Below, in pieces: positions 17,557-25,093 of a stretch of DNA of 64,000 bases (the first letter of the stretch is position 1; each line of letters begins with the position of its first letter). Location: positions 124,001-188,000 of the forward strand of contig AAVV01000007.1 of NCBI GenBank assembly GCA_000169115.1. The letters run 5' to 3'. The position numbers were made by a program, and so were the translations under genes. The notes under the pieces were generated by a model. The model saw only the letters and a program-made list of their open reading frames with translations. It ran no database searches and was not told where the DNA came from. The stretch comes from a marine gamma proteobacterium HTCC2080. GTDB lineage: Bacteria > Pseudomonadota > Gammaproteobacteria > Pseudomonadales > Halieaceae.

Positions 17557-18852
17557 ATGACATGGTCGTTTGAAACAGACGCCGACTTCCAAGAGTCACT
17601 TGATTGGATTGACACCTTTACTAAGGAAGAAATTGAGCCTCTGGATTTGGTCTTTCGGGAGCCAGGGGACCCTTGGGATCCCAACTCACCTGCTGCGGCC
17701 GCTATGGCGCCATTGCGTGAAATTGTTAAAGCCAAACGCCTTTGGGCATGCCACCTTGAGCCTGAACTCGGTGGCCAAGGCTACGGTCAAGTTGCTCTGG
17801 GTCTGATGAATGAAATTTTGGGGAGAAGTCGCTTTGGTCCCAGCGTATTTGGCTGCCAGGCGCCTGATTCAGGTAACGCGGAGATACTCGCGAAGTTTGG
17901 TACTGATGATCAAAAGGAGAGGTTTCTCAAGCCGCTGCTGAATGCCGAGATCGCCTCATGCTACTCAATGACCGAGCCCCAAGCTGGTGCTGACCCCGGA
18001 GAGTTTTTATGCACCGCAACCCGCGATGGCGACGAGTGGGTAATCAATGGCGAGAAATGGTTCGCCTCTCATGCACGCTTTAGCGCCTTTTTGCTGGTCA
18101 TGGTTGTGACCAATCCTGATGTGCCAATTCACAAAGGCGCGTCTATTTTTCTGGTTGAGCAAGGCACTCCGGGCATGGATATCATCCGGAATTCGGCTGT
18201 GGGACCCTATGTAGAACAAGGTGACGGTGTTCACGCTTACATCGAGTTTAAAGACTGTCGCGTTCCAGCTAACAATCTGCTGGGCGAAGAAGGCGATGGC
18301 TTTTTAGTCGCCCAAACACGCCTAGGTGGCGGTCGTGTACACCATGCCATGCGCAGTGTTGGAGTCATACGCAAGGCTATTGATATGATGTGTGAACGGG
18401 CTTTGAGTCGGAAAACAAAGGGGGAACTCCTTGCTGACAAGCAGATGACCCAAGAAAAGATAGCCGACGCCTACACCATTATGATGCAGTATCGACTACA
18501 CGTTCTGTACACCGCCTGGCTCATCGATAAGCACAAGGAATACAACCGCGAGGTGCGCAAGGAAATCGCTGCTATTAAAGCCGCGACACCTAAGGTGCTT
18601 TTAGAAGTGGTTTCCCGCGCCATGCACCTCCACGGCAGTTTAGGCAGTTCTGACGAAACGCCGCTGGCACACATGTGGGCGAATATCCCCGAATTAGGCG
18701 TTGTCGATGGGCCGACGGAAGTGCACAAAATAGCGGTCGCTAAAGGCGTACTGCGCGATTACGCGCCGTATGACGATTTATTCCCCTCGTACCATACCCC
18801 CACGCAACGCGCCAAAGCTTTAGAAAAGTATGGCCATTATCTAGAGGGCTGA
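17557..18852 (+). CDS. Acyl-CoA dehydrogenase (long, LvaC/ACAD10-11-like)
   Basis: A 431-residue FAD-dependent acyl-CoA dehydrogenase. Key parts are CYSMTEPQAGADPGEF (about 130-145), INGEKWFASHAR, RVHHAMRSVGVIRKAIDMMCERA, and the C-terminal MHLHGSLGSSDETPLAHMW. The TEPQAGADP and GRVHHAMR signatures mark the subgroup that includes the dehydrogenase partners of APH kinases (bacterial LvaC, C-terminal ACAD10/11). The gene is divergent from the kinase-containing operon and separated from it by the palindromic operator. TTAGGAGAG precedes the ATG. It could catalyse dehydrogenation, or the phosphate-elimination/rehydration step proposed for this group. Confidence 0.9.
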   Translation: MTWSFETDADFQESLDWIDTFTKEEIEPLDLVFREPGDPWDPNSPAAAAMAPLREIVKAKRLWACHLEPELGGQGYGQVALGLMNEILGRSRFGPSVFGCQAPDSGNAEILAKFGTDDQKERFLKPLLNAEIASCYSMTEPQAGADPGEFLCTATRDGDEWVINGEKWFASHARFSAFLLVMVVTNPDVPIHKGASIFLVEQGTPGMDIIRNSAVGPYVEQGDGVHAYIEFKDCRVPANNLLGEEGDGFLVAQTRLGGGRVHHAMRSVGVIRKAIDMMCERALSRKTKGELLADKQMTQEKIADAYTIMMQYRLHVLYTAWLIDKHKEYNREVRKEIAAIKAATPKVLLEVVSRAMHLHGSLGSSDETPLAHMWANIPELGVVDGPTEVHKIAVAKGVLRDYAPYDDLFPSYHTPTQRAKALEKYGHYLEG

Positions 18853-18933
18853 GTATCACTTTGGGCAGCTGCAGGTTGAGGTGATGCACCTTGGGGGCAT
18901 CCAGCCTGCGGCTTCAAAGCCCCAAAAAGAGTA

Positions 18934-18948
18934 AATAGCGGCGCTATT
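18934..18948. promoter_or_regulatory. Short perfect palindrome upstream of quinoprotein gene
   Basis: AATAGCG-G-CGCTATT lies 40 bp upstream of the quinoprotein start and 82 bp after the acyl-CoA dehydrogenase stop. It could be an operator or a small hairpin. No T-tract follows it. A larger imperfect stem (GCTGCAGG with CCTGCGGC) precedes it at about 18876-18912. Confidence 0.35.
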
Positions 18949-18988
18949 AGAATCCCCAAACCCAATGCCCGGGATAGGAGTTAATACT

Positions 18989-21052
18989 ATGAGATGCTTG
19001 AAACTCATCACGTTATTTCTGGCAGCCCCGATGGTGTTGCAGGCCTCCCCCGCTGCCGAAGTTTTGTATGGGGAACACTGTGCTGCTTGCCACAGTAGCA
19101 GTCTGCGTGGATCCGCCCACGGTGCGGCATTAGCGGGCAAACCCTTCCTCGATAAATGGCGCGACCAAGATGCGCAGGCGCTTCTTAACCTTAGTGTAAG
19201 CAGCATGCCTCCAGGCGAGTCACACAGCCTGTCGCAACAACAGCATATTTCACTGATTCAATACATTATCGAGCACAATGCCTCGTCGCTGGGTGACACA
19301 ACCTTATTGGCGAGTGCAGCGGCTCTAAGAGCAAGCAAGGGCGATGCAGAACCGGAAGCCGTCGAATTCTCTGGGGCCGATGCCGTCATGGACATGGCGC
19401 GAAACGCAGGTCAGTTTGAACCACGAACAGTGAAAGACTTTCGCCCAGTCACTACTGCTGATATCAATACCCCCCCAGACGAAGACTGGCTTAACTGGCG
19501 CCGCACACCGGATGGTCATGGGCACAGCCCACTGCAAATTATTAACCGGTCCAATGTTCAACGACTGGGTTTAAGCTGGTCGATCGCCATGCATCGAGGC
19601 AGCAACCAAGGCACACCACTGGTGAGGAACGGCATCATGTTTCTGACCCATCCCAACAACAAAATACAGGCAATCAACGCTGCTTCGGGCGATCTTATTT
19701 GGGAATATCAATATGCATTTCCAGAGGGTTCAAGGCTACTTGGTGGACCAACGCGCAACATAGCTATTTATGAAGATCGCTTATTTCTTGCGACCTACGA
19801 CGCCGCCGTCGTGGCCATTGATGCGCGTAGTGGTCAGCAGTTGTGGCGCAGCGAAAAAGCCGATTATCGCGAAGCCTTTACCCACAGTGCTGGACCCATC
19901 ATCGCCGATGGCATCGTGGTCAGCGGCATTAATGGCTGCGAGCTGTTTACTGATGATGGTTGTTTCATCACAGGACACGACCCTGCGACCGGAGCAGAGT
20001 TGTGGCGTACCTCGACCCTAGCCCTCCCGGGCTCTCCTGAGTTTGAGAGCTGGGGAGAGATTGCAGCAGATCGGCGAGGCGGCGGCGACATGTGGATTGC
20101 GGGTTCCTACGATGCTGAACTAGAACTCGTCATTATTGGCACTTCACAGCCAAAGCCCTGGGCGGCGGTGAGTCGAGGGATGTCTACAGGTGATGCCGCG
20201 CTCTACACCAACTCCACTTTGGCCATCGATCCCAAAACAGGTGAAATCGATTGGTACTTCCAACACATACCGGGCGAGACCATTGATATGGAAGTCGGGT
20301 TTGAGCGAATTTTGACCACCACCGACGGCGTCCCTGTGGTCATGACAGTCGGTAAAGACGGCATCCTTTGGAAGCTTGATCGTCGAACCGGCGAGTACAT
20401 TGACCTCATGGAAACCATGGAACAAAACATATTTATCGTGAATCGAGACACAGGTGCCCTGACATACCGCAACGATATCGCTGAGGCAAATATCGGGGAC
20501 ACCTTCACAGCCTGTCCGGGTATTTACGGCGGCCACAACTGGCAGTCAGCGACCTTTGACGAGACTGCGCAGCAGCTTTTTCTGCCAGTTCATCAGCTCT
20601 GTTCCGACATGACGCCGCGTGCAGTAGATCTAGGGCCCGGTGGCGGCGGTTATGGCGCTGATGTTGCCACCTACCCCATGCCCGGTAAGGAAGACGCGGT
20701 TGGCAAACTCATTGCAGTTGACGTGGTCAACATGAAACCAGTGTGGGAGGTCGAACAGGCCGCCCTGTTCTTGAGCGGTGCCTTAACAACCGATGGCAGT
20801 CTGCTCTTTATCGGCGATCTCGATCGGCGGTTTAAAGCGTTGGACACTCAGACAGGCGAAACCCTGTGGTCGACACGTCTGCCTGCACCAGCACACGGTT
20901 ACCCTATTACTTATGCCGCCAATGGCCAGCAGTTTGTGGCAATCCAAACTGGCATTGGTGTATTTCGGGCGCTGACCGCTGTGCTATTCCCAGAAATCTA
21001 CCAACCCGCTGATGGTCAGGGGCTGTTCGTATTTTCGCTCAATAATCAGTAA
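18989..21052 (+). CDS. Secreted cytochrome c-PQQ quinoprotein dehydrogenase (methanol/ethanol-dehydrogenase-like)
   Basis: A 687-residue exported protein. ATG 18989 follows GGATAGGAG with an 8-nt spacer and gives a signal peptide ending near QASPA (about residue 23). A cytochrome c domain follows at once (CAACH, about 33-37). It is joined to a quinoprotein propeller with NSTLAIDPKTGEIDWYFQH and GGHNWQSATFDE segments of the methanol/ethanol dehydrogenase type. It has GCELFTDDGC instead of an adjacent Cys-Cys pair, so the disulfide seen at the PQQ site of alcohol dehydrogenases is not evident. The N-terminal heme is opposite to the usual C-terminal heme of type II enzymes. It probably oxidises an alcohol or aldehyde. 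PQQ as cofactor is inferred. Confidence 0.87.
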   Translation: MRCLKLITLFLAAPMVLQASPAAEVLYGEHCAACHSSSLRGSAHGAALAGKPFLDKWRDQDAQALLNLSVSSMPPGESHSLSQQQHISLIQYIIEHNASSLGDTTLLASAAALRASKGDAEPEAVEFSGADAVMDMARNAGQFEPRTVKDFRPVTTADINTPPDEDWLNWRRTPDGHGHSPLQIINRSNVQRLGLSWSIAMHRGSNQGTPLVRNGIMFLTHPNNKIQAINAASGDLIWEYQYAFPEGSRLLGGPTRNIAIYEDRLFLATYDAAVVAIDARSGQQLWRSEKADYREAFTHSAGPIIADGIVVSGINGCELFTDDGCFITGHDPATGAELWRTSTLALPGSPEFESWGEIAADRRGGGDMWIAGSYDAELELVIIGTSQPKPWAAVSRGMSTGDAALYTNSTLAIDPKTGEIDWYFQHIPGETIDMEVGFERILTTTDGVPVVMTVGKDGILWKLDRRTGEYIDLMETMEQNIFIVNRDTGALTYRNDIAEANIGDTFTACPGIYGGHNWQSATFDETAQQLFLPVHQLCSDMTPRAVDLGPGGGGYGADVATYPMPGKEDAVGKLIAVDVVNMKPVWEVEQAALFLSGALTTDGSLLFIGDLDRRFKALDTQTGETLWSTRLPAPAHGYPITYAANGQQFVAIQTGIGVFRALTAVLFPEIYQPADGQGLFVFSLNNQ

Positions 21053-21296
21053 CCGGAGTTGCGCTTTACGAGTTGGCACCGCAGCAGCCCCGAACCAACA
21101 GGCATCATGATGGGCCTGACGTCAGACCCAAGGAGAACGGCAATCGCCGTTGCCATTTACACTGCTAAACCGCGGGTTGGAGACCAGCCCGCCACGCTTG
21201 GGTAAAACCTGAAACCCTTAACAAATCAAGTTTAGCGGGCAGTGCCAAGTAGCCATCTGGAATACACCCAAGTTTGGCCTCCAACTCACCCAGCGA

Positions 21297-21878
21297 CTAA
21301 AAATCACCCTCGACTGTGGTCAGGCCTAGGGCATCCCAGTCCAGCATACCGCCGCGGTAGTAATAGATTTTTTCCGCGGGAAAGCCGTCTCGTATCATGG
21401 CGCGCATCGCTGTCGGGCTTTGTGGGCAAACGGGACCATTGCAAAACCCCACCACATTCATGGCACCCCCGCAGTCCCAACCCGCAGCGCCTTTATTACA
21501 ACCAAGCTCATCCATGCGCATGGCTACCTCGGTGTAAGGGATATTCACTGCGCCGGGAATCGTAGCGTCTGAAAACCAGTCCTCAGTGCGCATATCCACC
21601 AAGATAAAGGTGGGATCATTGATGGCATTGAGCACCTCAATTTCAGTCACCGGAACAATGCCTGGCTCGGGCACCAGCGGCTGCAACCAGCCTTTATTTT
21701 TTGCACAAGGGGTCATTTGCCGAGTAATCGGCAACTCCTCTCCTGAGGCCAAAGTGGCGACAAACACCTTGTCCTCACCCACAATCCTCAAATTCTCTGC
21801 CTGTACCGAGACCGCTAACACCGCAGTACTGAGCAACATGATCACCGCAATTAATCGTCTCATCAATAGATCTCCCAT
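21297..21878 (-). CDS. Exported rhodanese-like protein
   Basis: A 193-residue protein with an N-terminal signal peptide (MRRLIAVIMLLSTAVLA, cleaved near VQA-EN), so periplasmic. A single rhodanese domain fills the C-terminal two thirds: FILVDMRTEDWFSDATIPGAVNIPY, then the active-site loop VGFCNGPVCPQS, with a second Cys in the loop. Rhodaneses of this kind move sulfur or sense redox state. Similar proteins often accompany PQQ-dependent dehydrogenases of marine bacteria, and this one is convergent with the quinoprotein at 18989 (244-bp gap). Translation may begin at M1 or at M6 (MRRLIA, 21863). Confidence 0.85.
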   Translation of the reverse strand: MGDLLMRRLIAVIMLLSTAVLAVSVQAENLRIVGEDKVFVATLASGEELPITRQMTPCAKNKGWLQPLVPEPGIVPVTEIEVLNAINDPTFILVDMRTEDWFSDATIPGAVNIPYTEVAMRMDELGCNKGAAGWDCGGAMNVVGFCNGPVCPQSPTAMRAMIRDGFPAEKIYYYRGGMLDWDALGLTTVEGDF

Positions 21879-22233
21879 TAGGATTCAAGCGATTTTTCCA
21901 CTAAAGCATATTTGTTTTTAGTCTTTAGATATAACATAAAAGCATAATGGACTGACCGGGTAAACCCATCAAGCTCGGTCATTAATTAACGCACCGTGCG
22001 GACGCTTAAACACAACGGCTAAAATTCAACCCTGCCACCGATTTAACGGTCGGTTTTGCAACGGTCAGTAACCTTCAACAAAGGTAGTGTTAAACTGGTG
22101 CCGCCTATGCCGCCGAGAGCCTGTCGTTGCTGTACTTTGCTGCCCCCTCAAAACTTTACGCCATCGCTGTTGACGCGTGTTACTGCCTCTTTTTCTGCGT
22201 TGCAAAAGCGTTCCGTAAAGCGCTAACACGATC
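21879..22233. other. Divergent intergenic region (355 bp)
   Basis: This region lies between the rhodanese gene (minus) and the O-antigen-ligase-like gene (plus). It is AT-rich near 21895-21945 (TTTAGATATAACATAAAAGC), which probably holds the rhodanese promoter. No RNA gene, repeat or convincing reading frame was seen. Confidence 0.4.
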
Positions 22234-23472
22234 GTGATAACACGACTTCTCAAGGTCTCGCTGGCTTTATTTGCCATCTCACCTTTGGTTAACGTGGGCC
22301 CAGTCAATGTCACCGCGCTATTACTTCTGCTAGCAAGCGTCCTGCAGCTGTCCACCCAACCACAACAGTTTTCTCTGTTTTGGAGGCAATACTGGGTTTT
22401 CATGCTGACGATGGTGGCCCTAACGAGCGCGTTTCTGTTATCAAATCTGCTCAATAAAAACCCGAACACGTTAGACGCTACTTTTGCACAAAGCCGATGG
22501 GTTCTGCTGCTTGCGTTTGCTGCACCGGCATTGGTCTACAGTATGAAAATGAAGGACTGGCGTGACGTCGTGTATTTTTCCGCCTCGATCACACTCGTGT
22601 TCACCATAGTTTATCTCGCAGATGCATTTACCTACCTGAAACTAGAGTCCAATTTGATATTAGACGTCATCGATGCCCAGCGCAGTGACCTGCTAAGACC
22701 CTCTTGGGTCTTCAATCCCCATCCGTTCTCACGGACTTTAATTGCTGCAATGCTGCTATTACTCGGGTGCACTCTCGTGTCTAACCGGGGAATATTACGC
22801 ACCATTTTCTGTCTTGGAATCCTAGGCCTTGGCACTTTACTGGTCTTAGGTGCCGTGCGAACCGCATTCATTGCCGTCGCCGTGCTAGCTTGCTTAAGCG
22901 TATTTTTATACCGAGGCAAGAGACTGGTAAGCAGTTTGAGCGCAGGACTGCTTCTCTGCGTTGTGGGGCTTTGGTTTAGGGGTCAACTCTTTCCAATGGA
23001 TCAAACCGATAAGAGCCTTGGGCTTCGTGAAGCACTCTTTGAACAGGGCGTTAACGCTTTTTTGGCAACACCTTGGTTTGGCGGCGGCTATCAGGCGGCT
23101 AGAGCCATTAGCTGGCCCTCTGAATTACAACAGTTCGCCGGCGCACAAACCATGGCAACCACCAATACGCATGTGCAGTGGCTGGAAATGCTAGTTAGCT
23201 ACGGACTTCTGGGAGGACTACTTTTTACAGCGCTTTGGTTGCTTAGCGGCTGGCTGGTACTAAAGGCATCTATTCAAGATAGCGGCACACGAAAACTGGC
23301 TGGGGTTCTGCTATTGCTAAACTGGATCAGTTTAACGATCGCGAGCTTCACCACCGTTTACCGCGAGTCTGAGTGGGCGCTTTGGCTCGTAACACTGATT
23401 GGCTCTCTCAGCCTGATTGAGCTACAAAAAAAAATCGAGTGGCGGAACTCCCACCCTGAAAGAGACGGCTAG
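22234..23472 (+). CDS. O-antigen ligase/polymerase-like membrane protein
   Basis: A 412-residue polytopic inner-membrane protein with about ten to twelve hydrophobic segments and a large periplasmic loop (about 260-300: FEQGVNAFLATPWFGGGYQAAR...). The motif pattern TPWFGGGY, then TNTHVQWLEMLVSYGLLGGLLF, is that of the Wzy_C/O-antigen ligase family (PF04932). These proteins transfer or polymerise surface glycans on a lipid carrier. It starts at GTG 22234 with a weak ribosome binding site, so the exact start is uncertain. It stands alone, with no glycosyltransferases near, which is odd for a dedicated surface-polysaccharide ligase. Confidence 0.82.
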   Translation: MITRLLKVSLALFAISPLVNVGPVNVTALLLLLASVLQLSTQPQQFSLFWRQYWVFMLTMVALTSAFLLSNLLNKNPNTLDATFAQSRWVLLLAFAAPALVYSMKMKDWRDVVYFSASITLVFTIVYLADAFTYLKLESNLILDVIDAQRSDLLRPSWVFNPHPFSRTLIAAMLLLLGCTLVSNRGILRTIFCLGILGLGTLLVLGAVRTAFIAVAVLACLSVFLYRGKRLVSSLSAGLLLCVVGLWFRGQLFPMDQTDKSLGLREALFEQGVNAFLATPWFGGGYQAARAISWPSELQQFAGAQTMATTNTHVQWLEMLVSYGLLGGLLFTALWLLSGWLVLKASIQDSGTRKLAGVLLLLNWISLTIASFTTVYRESEWALWLVTLIGSLSLIELQKKIEWRNSHPERDG

Positions 23473-23644
23473 CCTTTAGACCCGAGTAGCACTCTGCAAA
23501 CGCTCACTCAAAACAAAGACTGAACTTAAACTTTACAGCGCCGCTGGTGGCCGCCGCCAACATGCAACCGGAGATTAGGCTAGGAGCAAACGAACCGTTT
23601 TTAGCGCTGATAGCGTTGCCCCATTGATGCTCTCTCACGCGACC

Positions 23645-24490
23645 CTACAACCCACTCTTACCTGCCTCTCGGAGTATGGGCTGATATTCAGCAAAGTTAG
23701 GATCTCCAGGCTTTGACCCCGTCGTAAGACCTGCGTCAATCGCGATCGTTTGACCATTCACATAGCCCGACTCGTCTGATGCCAACCACAGTACTGCATT
23801 AGCGACATCTTCGGGCATACCTGCACGCCCTGGCAAAGGCGATAATTCAGCAAATGCTGGGAGCGCCTGCTCAATCCCATCAGGATCACCCACGGTAGCC
23901 GCTGCCGCCAAGGGTGTGGCTATAAGCCCAGGTGCCAAACAATTAACCCGCACACCAAAGGCACAAGCTTCAGCAGCCAGGTTCTTAGTAAGGCCTACTA
24001 CGGCATGTTTAGCCGCTGCATAAGCATGAGGGCCTAGCCCCCCCATCACGCCCGCCGTGCTACTCATACTGATAATAGAGCCACGTCCTGCACGCTTCAT
24101 GTGACCCGAGGCGTGTTTCATGCCATAGAACACGCCGTTTAAAAGAATATCTAAAGTGAACTTCCACTCATCAGTAGGGGTCGTATCCATAGGACCAATA
24201 GCACCCACGATGCCCGCATTGTTAAACATCACATCAATGCGCCCATGGTTCGCAATGGCCGCATCAACCAAACCTTTAACATCCTCCTCTCGGGTGACAT
24301 CACAGCGCAAACCCATCGCTTGACCATTGAGCGACTCAACGAAACTCGCCAAGCGATCCTCTTGAATATCCCCCAGCACGACCTTAGCGCCATGTGCCAC
24401 TAACTTTTCGGCCGTCGCTGCGCCAATACCACTCGCACCACCAGTGATGACAGCCACCTGCCCTTCCAGTCGTCTTTCCATTTGCTGCAC
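23645..24490 (-). CDS. Short-chain dehydrogenase/reductase
   Basis: A 281-residue classical SDR. It shows TGGASGIGAATAEKL, a CDVTREEDVKGLV segment, NNAGIVGAIGPMD, SMSSTAGVMGG (catalytic Ser) and YAAAKHAVVGL (YxxxK). It may start at M1 or M4 (MERRLEGQ, 24481). It is the last gene of the TonB receptor/SnoaL/SDR transcription unit (26 nt after the SnoaL gene). It resembles the cyclopentanol/3-alpha-hydroxysteroid type, but the substrate cannot be fixed from the sequence. Confidence 0.88.
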   Translation of the reverse strand: MQQMERRLEGQVAVITGGASGIGAATAEKLVAHGAKVVLGDIQEDRLASFVESLNGQAMGLRCDVTREEDVKGLVDAAIANHGRIDVMFNNAGIVGAIGPMDTTPTDEWKFTLDILLNGVFYGMKHASGHMKRAGRGSIISMSSTAGVMGGLGPHAYAAAKHAVVGLTKNLAAEACAFGVRVNCLAPGLIATPLAAAATVGDPDGIEQALPAFAELSPLPGRAGMPEDVANAVLWLASDESGYVNGQTIAIDAGLTTGSKPGDPNFAEYQPILREAGKSGL

Positions 24491-24516
24491 TCCTAAATCT
24501 TGGCGATTATCGCTGA

Positions 24517-25089
24517 CTATACTGAGGGTAGTTGATACACAAAATCATCGGGAAAACGCTGACCCACGACGCTGGCATCCAGAGCAAACATACCCCGTGC
24601 CGAAGGTGGATCAAGACGCATCCAATCGGTCATGCCGGTACGGTGGATAATTTTCCAATGGCCCCCACGCAGCTCAAATTTATCGAGGTATCTACCGCCA
24701 ACAAAAAAGTCCATCTCTGTATCAAAGGCGTCGGGACCCGCCAGGGGGTCACCGGCCCCACGCATCTTATGAAACGCCGTGAAATAGGTTTCGACATGGG
24801 CCGTAGTTTCCCCAGTCAGTTCTATCAGCGTATTACCTAATTGATGGTGTGTTCGCGCATGAGCTTTCAAAACAGCCATCGCGTAGCGCACAAAATCACC
24901 CGGGTCATCGTCAGTAGCCAATCTATCAGGCGCCGAAGAGGGCCCCTCATAGAAGTGGTTATGCGTTGACTCAGGATGAAATAGTGTCCTCAACAGCGCC
25001 TCGTCGAGACGGTCAATGGCCCGCGCGTAACGGACCACCACCTCGAGAATTTCCTGCTTCGCCAATAACTGGGAGATAGCGTCGCTCAC
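24517..25089 (-). CDS. SnoaL/NTF2-like protein
   Basis: A 190-residue SnoaL-like (NTF2-fold) protein. GTG 25089, 4 nt after the TonB receptor stop, was chosen as the start because the open frame further upstream would run deep into the receptor gene. Landmarks are QEILEVVVRYARAIDRLDEALLRTLFHPES and a C-terminal YLDKFELRGGHWKIIHRTGMTDW. This alpha+beta barrel occurs in hydratases, isomerases such as ketosteroid isomerase, and small subunits of oxygenases. It sits between the receptor and an SDR, consistent with a catabolic isomerase or hydratase. Confidence 0.82.
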   Translation of the reverse strand: MSDAISQLLAKQEILEVVVRYARAIDRLDEALLRTLFHPESTHNHFYEGPSSAPDRLATDDDPGDFVRYAMAVLKAHARTHHQLGNTLIELTGETTAHVETYFTAFHKMRGAGDPLAGPDAFDTEMDFFVGGRYLDKFELRGGHWKIIHRTGMTDWMRLDPPSARGMFALDASVVGQRFPDDFVYQLPSV

Positions 25090-25093
25090 GGTT

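Noticed and set aside
21136-21151. AACGGC-AATC-GCCGTT hairpin as terminator of the quinoprotein gene
   Set aside because: Short stem with no T-run after it in either direction.
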